Assembly (NCBI RefSeq): GCF_024139115.2
Contig: NW_026942800.1
Span: forward strand, 186,001-250,000
DNA from: Armigeres subalbatus
Taxonomy: Eukaryota > Arthropoda > Insecta > Diptera > Culicidae
Direction: 5' to 3'
Length of the DNA: 64,000 bases
Shown here: positions 1 through 10,669 of the stretch, one piece after another
Layout: each line of letters opens with the position of its first letter
Position numbering within the stretch: position 1 is the first letter of the stretch
The notes under the pieces: generated by a model
What the model was told of the DNA's origin: nothing
Database searches by the model: none
The model's input: only the letters and a program-made list of their open reading frames with translations
Position numbers and translations under genes: made by a program

Positions 1-530
1 TTTAGTAATTCCGGCGGAATTACGGGAGCTGAGGGAATGGAAAACCTTAAAGAATTTTTGATCTTATTGCTAAAGGAATGAATGATCTTCTGGATGACTA
101 ATCAAATTAATTCCTAGGAGTATATTTTACGATAAAAATTACGATAAAAATTGAAATATCCTCCGGATAAATACTCTAATAAATCTCTGGAGGAGTTTCC
201 AAAGCAACTACTAAAATAAATCCCTAAGCCATTCTTAAGAATATCCGAAGAAGTATCCATCATCATACTCGTCTGAATTTCCTAAATTTTGTGGTTAATA
301 TTTTTGGCATGACGTGTTAATTCGAGATTCAAAAATGGGTTTTGATTTACTACTGTTCGGATTTTCACCAGAATTGCCGAAGGAATTTCTCAGATGTCCC
401 TGACGAAATTCTTTCGAAAGTTTCGGAAGTAATTTCCGAATAAATTTCTGTAGAAAATTAGATATTTATATGAGAATTTCGGCAGGTATTTGTTTGACAA
501 TTGCATTGGAAATTCTTTCCTGGATTCCTT
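1..530. repeat. Imperfect GGAAATTCC-type minisatellite tract
   Basis: The stretch consists of loosely repeated phrases such as aattcc-ggaaatt and ttcggaagtaatttcc, spaced about 20-35 bases. The same style of sequence fills 52.2-55.2 kb. No long open frame is present. It looks like a decayed array and continues beyond the left edge of the window. Confidence 0.5.
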
Positions 531-812
531 TAACCTTTGCATCCCCAACCTCTTTTGTGCATCAAAATTTTTTTTGATGTTTTTGCTCTAATTCAATCAA
601 TTTTTGACCGATTTCTATTCCGACCGCTTCCGATTTTGCCATAAGTTAACTCCGCCAGTTACAATGAAGATTGTGCTGATTTTTAGTAATTCAACATGTT
701 TTTCACACCGAAAAACACATCACACACTTTATGTTTCCAATTCCTGCTTCGAGAAGTGATAAATTTTAATCCAAATTTCATTTCGAAGTGCTTTTATTTT
801 CATCAAACTTAC

Positions 813-1015
813 CTAATGTCACACGCTCCATTGGTCTGATCACAATGTAATGTCCATTTTCCATTGCCTTAGCTCGTTCCAGCTCTACAACGTCCTATAT
901 TCAGATTATAATTGAAGTTCGTGGAAACGATTTTAAACCTTTCAGTCCAACGGAGTGATCGCACTCAGTTACTTCCTGCATGAGACCCAGCGAGCCACCA
1001 CCAACTAATGGAGTA
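813..1015 (-). other. Candidate exon pair of an unidentified gene
   Basis: On the minus strand, 1015-939 follows a pyrimidine-rich tract ending in AG and is open in one frame (it includes GGGSLGLMQE). It is followed by GT, then 44 bases ending in TATAG. A second segment, 894-813, is also open in one frame (it includes ENGHYIVIRPMERV) and ends at a strong donor, G|GTAAGT. The phases do not join cleanly: the first segment ends in phase 1 and the second is open only in phase 0. The implied intron is also short. I do not recognise the protein. It may be a real gene edge, a pseudogene or chance. The GC-rich DNA just upstream (about 1040-1350) is compatible with a gene border. Confidence 0.22.
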
Positions 1016-1359
1016 CTGAATTAAAAATCATGTGTTTTCGTCACTCCTGAATGCACCAGCGGCAGAGTCCATAGTCCCGACCCGACTCAGTTGACACAGT
1101 TAGTATAGAAAACGATCCAATCACATTCGGTACGCCAATTAACGGTAAACGATGCAGTGGCTGATTTTCATGCCTATCTCTGGCAGCCCTTGACTATTTC
1201 CATTTTCTGCCAAGTATACGTGCAGCATCCGGCCAGTCAACCATACACTAACGGGGAACGTGCCTCTCTGAAACGGCGCGCGGCCGGTAGGCGCCCTCGC
1301 TGCCCGATTCGCAAACAAACGTGCCAGCGAAGAATGGGTGAAAAGAATGGGAAATAGTC

Positions 1360-2028
1360 AGTTATATTAGTTTATCATTTTCCATAAAACCAAAATAATA
1401 ATGATTGTGTTTGCATACGAAAGCGAACCGGGCGAGGGTGGAACGGTTTGGCGATGATGTGGGTGCAAGGGGTCGAATGTTTGTTGGAATCATTCGCAAT
1501 AACATTCACGGTGAAAATACTGAGATACTGGGTGAATATTGTGCATTCATATACCAAAGGGAAGATTTAGCTTTGATTTGAAATTTTAAAATGAAGATTA
1601 TTTAAACTAGTGAAATAGTTTCTGTCAAGTTATGTTATCAGCAGTTAGAATTTTATCTGTTATTTGTTCTAGTTATTGAAACGATATCAACATAAATTTT
1701 ATTTTTTGATACATACTAGAAAAACAGTAAATAAAGTTAAATGAAAAAAAAAATACAGTATTGATGAGATTTTCCCCTATTCCTAACTGATCGTCATTAC
1801 TTTTTTTTTGAATGACAGAAAATAGCTGTAGGAATGTTTGCCCATTTCCAGTCATTGATTAAGTTGTAAAAACACAAGTTCTATTCTCTTTGAGAGCCAG
1901 AACGCAAATGACGAGATTAAAAAATGTCTGGAAAACAGGCAGATAAGTGAACGCACTAAAACCTGAAATTATAATTCTAACATGAAATCTGTTCTGCTAG
2001 TGAAACACAATAAGTCAAAAACAATATA
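1360..2028. other. AT-rich DNA without recognisable features
   Basis: Only short chance open frames and A/T runs are seen. I found no TIRs, no tRNA-like boxes and no protein similarity. Confidence 0.5.
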
Positions 2029-2315
2029 AGTATCAGTGGAGAACACTCAACGACTGCAGGTGCTCATCAATAGATGCCTTATTTATAAAACTGGAATCCA
2101 GCTGGATGAGCTTAAAAGGCGTAGCCTCTATACATAAATAAAAGAATTTCTGGGAATTTCTGACTTTCTCAGTCTAACGTAGTCAAAAGTGTAACTGTTT
2201 CACCCTAGAAAAAGGCCAAAGTAAAATGGTTCATGGAAAAATAACAGGACATCTCCCAGGATGAAGTCGGCCCCTTGCACCATTCGGGGTGTGACCCATA
2301 AGTGAGTAAGTGAGC
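2029..2315 (+). mobile_element. RTE-type LINE, 5'-truncated 3' fragment
   Basis: The segment encodes the degenerate end of the same reverse transcriptase C-terminus seen at 9.84-10.27 kb (phrases VENTQRLQVLINRCL and a remnant of LDWNPAG). The shared 3' terminus follows: aagtcggcccc-ttgcacca, then a short (AAGT/GAGT) tail. An internal stretch between the two phrases is deleted. It is a dead-on-arrival copy. The family assignment to the RTE clade rests on the C-terminal phrases and the TAAGT-type tail. Confidence 0.6.
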
Positions 2316-2539
2316 CTCAAGATTTTAACTGGAAACCATTCCCTTTCGAAATCCAACACTGTTATAAGCGAAGCGAATAACAAGTGAACAACTTTATTGA
2401 ATTCCAAACGATAAAATCCAATAACAAGTAATAATTTACAATATTATAACATTAGCTTTATAACTTCTGAAAATATTTGCATCTAAACTCTCAATTTTAC
2501 ACTTTCTAATCCCAATAAAAATGCAACTTTGATTTTCCC

Positions 2540-2900
2540 CACCATTAACCAAAAGTGTTGGTCGCACTACCCAGTTGCTTATCCCAGTGTTCAGCGACGC
2601 TTGTCGGGAAATGGGACGGGATGCGGTCGACGGTTGTGCTCTGTGGGGTCAACTGTTATAGCTTCCGAAAAGACACTGACTGTGGCATAGGAACTGTCCC
2701 GATAGTGGCGGTGCGGTGGTAAAATCTGGAAAGCGTCGGCCATTCAAATGTGAATCAAGTGGAACCGAATGAAACAAACATCGGACAGAAGTTGGAAATC
2801 ATGTAGGCCGTTTGTACGCGAGTGTGTCCCGGAGTATACGGTAGTGTACCGTCCATCCCATCCATCGGAGGCTAGAGGTAGATTATCTGTTGCTAGTGAC
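2540..2900. other. GC-richer, apparently unique segment
   Basis: This block is less AT-rich than its surroundings and has no TIR, no SINE boxes and no long frame. It could be an untranslated exon, regulatory DNA or an old repeat; nothing in it decides between these. Confidence 0.25.
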
Positions 2901-3473
2901 TGTCGCACTTCACTGGATGGCTTAGACTGAATGGATTTTGAGATTAAAAATTTAGCTGAGGTCGTATGAAGCTAATTACATTGTAATCTAAATTACAATA
3001 AATTTAGGAACACTTGAGAACTTCCTGAGTTGCAGTTCTAATATGTTCAAAGTGAGAGCTCCTGATTTTTTTAGAAATTATTGTTTTTGCCTGTGTGATT
3101 TTTAGTGAATAACGACACCGGCCGCGGCGTAATTGAGTATTGTGTTAGTTAAAAAAAATATTTGATCTAGGTTCATTTCGGAAAGTGATGCGATAGCCCA
3201 CATTCCTCCCGGCTGAACTGAGGTATCGAACAAATTTAGCGACATCTTTCGCAGCTAATAACCCATCAGATGGAGCGTAGTATGACTTTTTGATACAGAT
3301 CGTAAGCCGTTTATTGAAATCCTCGTGTAGAGAAAACTGGCAAAGGCGCTTCATTTACAATTCAGAATGAATTCAGATCTAACAATTCCTACCAACTATT
3401 CAGTATTTCTTCCTGTGGTTTTTATGGAGACGCAGAGGTAAACAAGTTCTTTAAAAGAGGTGTTCTCCAGTAG

Positions 3474-3676
3474 CCTTGCGAGCAAAGGCGTAGGATTGCC
3501 AATCCGGAGATGGCTAGTTCGATTCCCGATCCGGTCTAGAATGTTTTCGAGGAAAAATTTCTCGACTGCCTGGGCATAGTATATTCATTGTACTTGCCAC
3601 ACAAGATACATTCTCATGCAATGGCGGACATAAAAAAGCTTTAAATTAATAAGTGAGGAATTAAGAAAGAAAGAAG
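3474..3676 (+). mobile_element. tRNA-derived SINE, second family, copy 1
   Basis: A tRNA-like head (agccttgcgagcaaaggcg, an A-box region) is followed by a B box, agttcgattcccgatcc. The body continues tgcctgggcatagtatattc and ttgccacacaagatacattc, and the copy ends in an A/G-rich tail. Degenerate minus-strand copies of the same body lie at 25,321-25,460 and 40,865-41,000. It differs in head and body from the Feilai-like copies, although both carry a tctcgact-type phrase after the B box. Confidence 0.75.
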
Positions 3677-3689
3677 ACAGTTGGACGAC

Positions 3690-3980
3690 AGTTCTACACA
3701 TGCCGACTGGAATATGCCACAATGAAAATCTTCTTCGTTGAAGAACTGGAAACTCGTGCTGCAAATATTCTGGACGGTAGCAGCAAAGACAACCAATGAA
3801 TCGGGATCATGAACGCCTTCATCGCCTCCAACAAGGATAATCTCGATGAACTGCGCACTCAGAGGAAACTATAGGAGCAAGGAAACGACAAAGCCGCGAT
3901 AAAGCGATCAAAAACCAGAGAAGCCAGTGATTTTAGCGTTGTATGCACAGCGCCAGCTATTAGCAAGCATATACAAATAT
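3690..3980 (+). pseudogene. Degenerate coding-like fragment, unidentified
   Basis: One frame reads through MKIFFVEELETRAANILDG and, after stops, NKDNLDELRTQRKL. The charged helical character suggests an old gag-like or other protein fragment. It contains at least two in-frame stops. I cannot name the family. Confidence 0.2.
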
Positions 3981-4171
3981 GGTATCATGGTGCAGGAATC
4001 AAATTAAAAACAGAGATCTCTCCAAAGTATTAGCCCGTCAATGATACTCGGGGGTAGCGGTGACCAGGGATGGGAGTGGTTGACATTTCTTTTTACCATT
4101 CATCGTGCCATGCAGTCACTTCGTTTTACGGCCTCCTTTTTACGGTACGTGACGTAAAAAGAATTTGAAAC

Positions 4172-4458
4172 ATTCTTCTTCTTCTTTGTTGGCATTACAT
4201 CCCCACACTGGGACAGAGCCGCCTCGCAGCTTAGTGTTCATTAAGCACTTCCGCAGTTATTAACTGCGAGGTTTCTAAGCCAAGTTACCATTTCTGCATT
4301 CGTATATCATGAGGCTAACACGATGATACTTTTATGCCCAGGGAAGTCGAGACAATTTCCAAACCGAAAATTGTCTAGACCGGCACCGGGAATCGAACCC
4401 AGCCACCCTCAGCATGGTATTGCTTTGTAGCCGCGCGTCTTACCGCACGGCTAAGGAG
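4172..4458 (-). mobile_element. Feilai-like tRNA-derived SINE, near full length
   Basis: Read on the minus strand, it starts with ccttagccgtgcggtaagac (A-box region). It continues with the B box ggttcgattcccggtgccgg, the body aattttcggtttggaaattg and tcatcgtgttagcctcatg, and ends gggatgtaatgccaac plus (AAG)n. This matches the 59.1-kb copy along its whole length. Pol III internal promoter boxes are legible in the head. No clear TSD was found. Confidence 0.85.
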
Positions 4459-4497
4459 GAACAGATGTTTTGTATATTCATCATTTGCCTTCAATAA

Positions 4498-4820
4498 TTG
4501 TTCCATTTCATGTCATCCAAGAATTTCTTGAAGTCTACACGCGTAGCCAAGGACCTAAGGTCTACAAGCGTAATCGAAGGGCTGTTATCTCTTAAAAAAA
4601 ATATTCATGCCCTATTTGATATAATCAACCAAATTCCGTTCCAGGTCATCCAATATTTCTCTAGAGTAAAGGTCTTGAGGTCTACCCGCGTAACCGAAGG
4701 GCTGTTATCTCTTTTTAAAAATGTTTCTAGCCCTATATGATCTTTTAAACCAAACTCAATATGCCTGAAGCAGCCGTTCCTTTCCAGGTCATCTAAGAAT
4801 TCTCTGGACTCCTCAACCGC
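4498..4820 (+). repeat. Tandem repeat of about 135 bp, two to three units
   Basis: The phrases ccaggtcatc-caa, gtctac-cgcgtaa-cgaagg and gggctgttatctctt recur at about 4,505-4,600 and 4,640-4,715. A third partial start (ttccaggtcatctaagaatt) lies near 4,782. The units differ by scattered substitutions, which indicates an old local duplication. Confidence 0.65.
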
Positions 4821-5006
4821 GGTTTCATCCCAAATATTTATTTATTTATTTATTGTTCATATTTACTTGCTAAGTAAGGTACAACCTTTTTAATTTTAGC
4901 AATCGGAATTCGATGACAGTTCCAAATTTATAATTTCAATTTGCAAAAAAAAGTAGAGAACGAGAAAGGCAAAAAAACCCAGATTAATCCACCTAGCGGC
5001 GATGAT

Positions 5007-5528
5007 GCCTTTCTCGTGCATCGTAAAATGTACTGAAAAAATCACATATGAAAGGTCAAAAAAGCACTTTAGGGGGATAGATTGCTATTTTTCTATCATT
5101 TTGCATGCTTTTGCATTAATTACTATGCATTCCCACCATTCTTGAAAAAACAATTTTTTTTTCGGTTTTAAAATTTTTTTCCAAGGGGGGACCCTTGGGA
5201 AAAAACAATGATTTTTCAATAATTCCGAAATGCAATGTCCGATCAGGCCAATTTTCAATAGCAAACAATGGGACCGCATTCCCCGTCGAATGCAACTTGT
5301 TGCGAGTAAATCGGGTAATGCTAAGTTCCAAAAAGTGTGTCTAGAAAATTTGTACACATACACACATACACACACACACATACATACATACACACAAACA
5401 GACATCACCTCAATTCGTCGAGCTGAGTCGATTGGTATATAACACTATGGGTCTCCGAGCCTTCTATCAAAAGTTTGGTTTTGGAGTGAAATTATAGCCT
5501 TTACGTATACTTAGTATACGAGAAAGGC
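5007..5528. mobile_element. MITE with GCCTTTCTCGT termini, copy 1
   Basis: The ends are gcctttctcgt (5,007-5,017) and its inverse acgagaaaggc (5,518-5,528). The interior carries a CA/CATA microsatellite and the phrases caacttgttgcgag and ccaaaactttt/ggagtgaaattatagcc. A second copy lies in opposite orientation at 32,383-33,237. A further agaaaggcaaaaa phrase lies just outside the left end. It sits in the 3' UTR of the surrounding LINE. No transposase is present. Confidence 0.6.
5353..5400. repeat. CA/CATA microsatellite
   Basis: Runs of cacacata and catacatacacac lie inside the MITE. The equivalent place in the copy at 32.4-33.2 kb also carries a GT-rich microsatellite, so the tract belongs to the family. 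Confidence 0.85.
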
Positions 5529-5541
5529 AAAAATTACTTAA

Positions 5542-6690
5542 CTAAATCCTTCTATTAAAGTAATGTGTACATTGTCTGCGAAACTCAGGTACATTGGTAC
5601 AAGACTTGATGTCAGGAAGAAGTTGATTCCAATAAACAATACCTTGAACGAAAAATGACGCTCTGTAATGTGAAGTTTGATATAACGGAATAACAAAATT
5701 ATTAACACGCGAGCTTTGAAAAGATTGCAATTTATTGAAAAAGAAAACGTGGTGTTTTGTACTTACTATTTTGAAAAATGTGATACATGTTCTAAGTTTA
5801 AAGTAGTCATAAAATCCACACCCTAATAATTGTGGTTGAAGATGCGTTACTCTAGAATATGAGGACAGATTGAAGATCCATCGCACACAGCAATTCAATG
5901 CAACCCTCAACCTATCAAAAGCTCTAGCAGATGCATTCAGATAAAGCTCGAGTCCATAAGAAAAATGTGGAAGCAATAATGCCTTAAAAACACGTAGTTT
6001 AATGTTCGTAGATAACATGCTTCCCGTACGTTTCAAGTGTCGAAGACCTGCAAATATTTTACCACATTGAGCATCGATGTGACAATCCCATTCAAAATTG
6101 TTTTGAAAAATGATTCCGAGGTTGGAAGCTTTATCAACATAATTAATAATTGTATCACCTATAACAATGTTAGGAAGAACACCCTGCATGCTACGTGATC
6201 GTGAAATGAACATTGCTTTCGTTTTAGATGAGTTTATAGGAAGCAGATTGGTATTTGACCACGTCAATATATTAGATAAATCAGCATTTAATAAACTCGC
6301 CATTTCAAATTCAGACAGATTGCAAGAATGAATATATATTTCAACATCATCAGCAAACATATGTATGCTACAATGTCTTAAAACAGATGGTAAGTCATTG
6401 ATAAACAATGAAAATAGGAGTGGCCCCAACACGGATCCTTGGGGAACTCCAGAAGTAATTCTGACTTCACCAGAAAATTTACCATCCGTATAAACTACCT
6501 GCGAGCGATTGGCTAAATACGAACATATGAGCTTTACTGCCCCACCAGAGAAATTGAATTTTGTTGATAATTTATGCAACAAACGATTATGGGACACTCT
6601 ATCGAATGCCTTAGAAAAGTCAATTAGAAGTAAAAACGCCTTTCCTTTTTTATCAAGCGTACTGAGTATATCATCATGAACTTTCAGCAA
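5542..6690 (-). CDS. Reverse transcriptase, N-terminally deleted
   Basis: This is an open 382-residue frame of a LINE reverse transcriptase. It would copy element RNA at a nicked target site. Visible motifs in order are FSKAFDRVSH (palm), SGVPQGSVLGPLL (fingers/palm), FADDVEIY with the catalytic aspartates at 6,346-6,357, a thumb region (NSSKTKAMF, KASNLGIIF) and a long C-terminal domain. The usual endonuclease and the first RT motifs are absent. The frame continues upstream without its own convincing start because it joins an ORF1 fragment in another frame at about 6,705. The frame is intact, but the protein is too short to act alone. Confidence 0.8.
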   Translation of the reverse strand: MLKVHDDILSTLDKKGKAFLLLIDFSKAFDRVSHNRLLHKLSTKFNFSGGAVKLICSYLANRSQVVYTDGKFSGEVRITSGVPQGSVLGPLLFSLFINDLPSVLRHCSIHMFADDVEIYIHSCNLSEFEMASLLNADLSNILTWSNTNLLPINSSKTKAMFISRSRSMQGVLPNIVIGDTIINYVDKASNLGIIFQNNFEWDCHIDAQCGKIFAGLRHLKRTGSMLSTNIKLRVFKALLLPHFSYGLELYLNASARAFDRLRVALNCCVRWIFNLSSYSRVTHLQPQLLGCGFYDYFKLRTCITFFKIVSTKHHVFFFNKLQSFQSSRVNNFVIPLYQTSHYRASFFVQGIVYWNQLLPDIKSCTNVPEFRRQCTHYFNRRI

Positions 6691-6703
6691 AGCAGAAGTT
6701 GTA

Positions 6704-7210
6704 CTAAATTAGCGGGAAACCATCTTGTGTATATCCAAGAGCACTTGAAATTTTGCTAACATGGCCCATAAGATCTTCAGAAGCATGATAGGGAACTCCA
6801 GAAAGCAACAAATCGTTCAATCTTTCCGCTGCTATGATACGTTGCTTGTTGGTTCGCACATCTCGGCCAATTTCCTTAACAGAATCAGATAAACGCCGTA
6901 TTTCTGAAGAGCATTCTGTTTTGATTTTGTGCACGTCGGTCCGCAGTGTGTCTATTTTCGCTTGCAGATCGGCTTTGCAGTTTTCCACACTAGCTTCTAT
7001 CCTGGTGTTAGTATTTTCGAACATTTGTTGCATTCGCAGTAAAAGCTCATCGAGCGAACCAACATGGTCATCTGTATCTGTGGTGATCTTAGAGTTCTGT
7101 GATGTATTGGCAGGGACAGCAGCAGATAGCACCGATGTTGTTTTGTTTTTACTCATCGTCTGCTCTGTACTTGTGAGAGGTGCTTTAGAATACGCAGACC
7201 GAGTGAACAT
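6704..7210 (-). pseudogene. ORF1 N-terminal fragment with coiled coil
   Basis: The fragment is 168 residues long. It has a Ser/Thr-rich start, then a long heptad-like helix (about residues 55-125: LDELLLRMQQMF, DLQAKIDTLRTDVHKI, IRRLSDSVKEIGRD). This is followed by ERLNDLLLSGVPY, a phrase typical of the ORF1 RNA-binding domain of LINEs. ORF1 proteins form multimers on element RNA. The frame stops a few codons after the deletion junction, so the C-terminal RNA-binding part is lost. The RT frame at 5,542-6,690 is its downstream neighbour. Confidence 0.65.
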
Positions 7211-7449
7211 TGAGTTCTCCTAATGGTAGTTGAGAACACACGAGAAGTCGACTGCGTAGAACAAGATGGCAGATAGTAACAACTATCACAGAATCTAATA
7301 AACCGCTGTATCCAACCAAAATTAACAAGCAACCATCAATTTCCACTTCCTACGCCGAGAATTGTTAGAGTAAAACTCTTCTGAAGCCTCTGATGTTCGG
7401 TGAAATGGGTATGTATCGAGTAAATGAATATCGAACCACAGTGCTAGGT

Positions 7450-8920
7450 TTATCACTCGCAACTCACGAACATCCCTTCAGAAACTTTGTCCAAATATGT
7501 CCACCGAGTATTTATCCTTCACTTGCGCCTTAAATGTAGGCATATGAGTTGGTTTTTTTTTCTTTATTAATGTGTTTTTTAAGTTCTTGAGTTGTTCTAA
7601 GATTTCCAAATTGTCTTGGAGTTTGAATCAAATGGTTTACCGAATCAATCAAGTCTTTCCTGATGTCCCCAGCCGCAGTAACATCCCAATTATGTCCTCC
7701 AAGTATTTTTCTTTCACTTGCGTCTCAATTCCAGGCATATGAGATGTTGCAAGATCTCCTCATTTTCCTGGAGTTTGAATCAAATCCTGACCAGTTAGTC
7801 ATAACAAAATTATATCACAATTATATCAATATGTGTTACAAATAACAATACTTGTAATAATTTTGTTATAAATTCTCTGTCAAAGATGGAGGAAAGAAAA
7901 TCTCATGATCGTCATAACATGATTATCACATAATGTGTTATGTTTATTTCCAGCGAAAAAAAAAATAGCCTACATTTTGGGTAGACAGGAATTGGAAAAA
8001 ACGAAGCTACCACCTTCAGTATAGCTTGAACCTACATTCAAAGTTGAACCAGCTGGACAAAGTTAATTGCCTACATTACGGGATAATCATAATCTTTCCA
8101 ATAACATAATTTTTTATAGTACAATCTTTTTTCACTACTTTTAATGCAACACATCGAATTATATTTTTGTTCAAATAATATCATATTTAGTAATATTTTT
8201 GTTAAAACTAGAAGAGATTTTGTTACAATTTTTGTTATTTTAACTACTAATGGTACATGAGGAGGGCATGATTTATAACAGCCGCTGTTATAAAAAACTG
8301 CTGAACAGAATAACAAGGTCTGATATAAACCTGTACTATATACTGGTCGGGATGTTCTGTCGAATCAACCAAGGCTTCCATGATGTCCCCAGCCGTCCCA
8401 TTATGTCCTCCGAATGTTTGTCTTTCACTTGAGTCTCAAACACATGCATATGAGATATTGTAGGATCTTTGATTCAAACTCCAGGACAATTTGGAGATCT
8501 TAAAACATATCATATACCTGGACTTAAGTGAAAGACAAATACTCGGAGGGCATGATTGGGATGATACCGTGGGTGAGCACATCATGCAAGCCTCAATAGA
8601 TTCAGTACACCATTTGATCAAAACTCCAGGACAATTTGGAGATCTTACAACATCATAGATGCAAGAATTGAAGACGCAAGTGAAAGATAAATAATCGGAG
8701 GATAAAATTGGGTTAACACCGACGCTGGGGACACCATGGAAGCCATGGTCGATTCGGTAGAACATTTGAGTCAAACTGCAGGACAATTTGGAGATCTTGC
8801 AACACCTCATATGTCATGTCTTGAGACGCAAATGAAAGCCAAATACTCAGAGAACATAATTGAGTTGATACCACGGCTTGGGACATCATGAAGGCTTTGG
8901 TTGTATTTAAAAGTATCCAA
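7450..8920. repeat. Inverted (head-to-head) minisatellite of ~150-bp units
   Basis: The phrase ccaggacaatttggagatct starts near 8,481 and 8,626, and a variant starts near 8,778, giving a period of about 145-152. The complementary phrases (tggagtttgaatcaaat, tctttcacttg-gtctcaa, gatgtccccagccg) occur in the opposite orientation near 7,450-7,790 and 8,345-8,460. The orientation flips at about 8,461-8,467. A ~550-bp unrelated block (7,797-8,340) interrupts the left half. Confidence 0.75.
7797..8340. other. AT-rich block inserted in the minisatellite array
   Basis: The block separates two left-oriented units and is rich in ttgttat/ataacaa phrases in both orientations. The flanks show cctgaccag on the left and ctggtcggg on the right, possibly short inverted ends of a MITE. 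The boundaries are uncertain. Confidence 0.35.
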
Positions 8921-9179
8921 CGATCAATAAATTAAGTGAAATACTAGAAATTTCAGCAAACAATTTTTTTACGCCACTTTCGGTTTACGTCCCCCCCATA
9001 AGTGAAAATGCAGTAAAAAGAGGGATGAGTTTACCTTATTTTTGTCTGTATCTGAGGCAGCGTACGATTTGATCGTCCAGATGGTAACCTGATGGCTTGA
9101 CAATCGTATTTACCCTACACAACTTTTCGGTTCACTCTACACCCTCTACAGGACTGACCTATCTAACCTGAACTGTCTC

Positions 9180-9840
9180 CAATAAAAATGGACAGCTACA
9201 TCAACCCGGCGCCTATCTCCGAAACGCTCGAGCAGCTGTGAGTTGCTATTGAGATTCCTAAAAAAACAATAAGTGTCTGTGTAGTTTACCTTCCCCCGAC
9301 CGACAGAACGATTGCACGATTATCAACTCGCACATCGAATCGCTGAGATCCATCTCATCTCGAATAGATGTACAGTCTTCTGCTCTTCTTTTCGGTGACT
9401 ACAATCAAGCGGATCTACATTGGTGATTTCCCAATAACGGTACACCTTTCATCGATCCAATGCTATCGGACATGCCCGCAGCATGCTGTACACTTCTTGG
9501 CGGATTCAACTTGCACGGGTTCTTCCAAATCAATACCATCTTGTATCGCAACGAGCAATTGCAATTTGATCTTGTATTAGTGAACGACTACGCTTTGCCG
9601 AGCTCAACTGTTTGCTTGCCGCTTGAGTCGTTGGTTGATCTTGACGCTGACCACCCCGCCCTAACTTTGTCATTAAGTTTGTATTCGCCTATAGTGTTTG
9701 AACAGTCTCCCGAAAACTATTCATTAGATTATCGGCGGATCGACTACAGTGCACTGAGCAACGCGCTTTCTGAAATCGATTGACAAGTTATTGAATCATC
9801 CAGTCATATCAACGACGCGGTGGATTACTTCTTCTCTAAC
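9180..9840 (+). pseudogene. Jockey-type LINE endonuclease fragment
   Basis: Joining shifted frames gives the order of a LINE apurinic endonuclease: VCVVYLPP, then FGDYNQADLHW, then QFDLVLVNDY, and finally DADHPALTLSL, the conserved D-x-H/P site. At least two frameshifts and one stop are present. The reading direction and style match the 3' Jockey pieces after 10,268. RTE sequence follows directly at about 9,840, so the endonuclease no longer connects to its RT. Confidence 0.65.
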
Positions 9841-10267
9841 GTGAAATCTGTGCTGTTATACGCTAGCGAAACATGGTATGTATCAGTGGAGAACACGCAA
9901 CGGTTTCATGTGCTCATCAACAGATGCCTGCGGTATATAATTCGGGCCTGGTGGCCTCGTCGTTGTCACCAGAGGCCGATAGCAACAGAAATTCGGGATC
10001 GAAAGTGTAGCTGGGTCGGCCACACTGTACTTAGGGCGGAAACGAAATCTGTAAACAAGCATTAGACTGGAACCCAGCGGGACATCACAGAGGCAGACCA
10101 AGAGGCCCATGGCGGCGAAGCCTCAATAAAGAAATAAAAGAAGTCGACCGAAATCTAACCTGGCAACAGGTTAAAGCGATAGCTGGGCAACGCTCAGGAT
10201 GGAGATCTTTTAAGTCGGCCCTTTGCACCACCGGAGGTGTACAGGATTCATAAGTAAGTAAGTAAGT
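9841..10267 (+). mobile_element. RTE-type LINE 3' end
   Basis: The segment encodes the RTE C-terminal phrases LLYASETWYVSVENTQR, INRCLRYIIRAWWPR, CSWVGHT, LDWNPA and WQQVKAIAG. It ends in taagtaagtaagtaagt, the simple-repeat tail typical of RTE elements. Frameshifts split it. It lies between two pieces of a Jockey element in the same orientation, which points to an insertion followed by deletion. Confidence 0.7.
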
Positions 10268-10665
10268 TCGACACAGTTAACCACAGAATTCTGCTTGCCA
10301 AACTGGAGAGACTCGGAGCATCCTCAATGAGCGTAGACTGGTTTAGATTCTACTTGCATTCTACTCACAGGTGACAACGATTGTCCAAATTCTGGCCAAA
10401 ATGCAAATATACGCACCAGAAAGACCGCTTCGTCATCGTAACTTTTTTTTTCTGGAGTCCAGGAGCAGCAATTATGCTTTGAATGAGACCGGCCGTGCAA
10501 TCTGCCATCAATTAAATCAATACTTTTCATACTTTGACTACAATGTTTCTGATGACGTGTTTCGACAACGACTGTACCGCTGGACGTTACCAAATAGATT
10601 TAGAATAGAATCATTGTCATATTCCTTGAGACAAACATTGTCAGATAGATCATAAACAAACAAAT
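10268..10665 (+). pseudogene. Jockey-type LINE, RT fragment and 3' end
   Basis: It begins FDTVNHRILLAKLERLG, a palm-domain phrase, and then jumps to the C-terminus (NETGRAICHQLNQYFSYFD and FRQRLYRWTLP). It ends in aaacaaacaaataaacaaat, the same 3' tail as the Jockey copy at 25.2 kb. The catalytic YADD region is deleted. It is probably the downstream part of the element whose endonuclease lies at 9,180-9,840. Confidence 0.65.
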
Positions 10666-10669
10666 AAAC

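Larger units (their letters stand above)
4832..7262 (-). mobile_element. Internally deleted non-LTR retrotransposon (CR1/Jockey group)
   Basis: On the minus strand the element has a 5' leader (from about 7262), an ORF1 start (7210), an RT frame ending at 5542, and a 3' UTR. It ends in an (ATAA/ATTT)-type tail at 4,832-4,854. ORF1 codon ~168 abuts the RT region at the R/S-T-T motif. The rest of ORF1, the endonuclease and the RT N-terminus are therefore missing. The 3' UTR is interrupted by the MITE at 5,007-5,528. The copy cannot be autonomous. The clade is inferred from the RT style; exact family membership is uncertain. Confidence 0.75.

Noticed and set aside
8961..9010. Possible regulatory site (ttttacgccactttcggttt)
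   Set aside because: A similar acgtaaaaag/ttttacg phrase occurs near 4.14 kb, but it is short and without structure.
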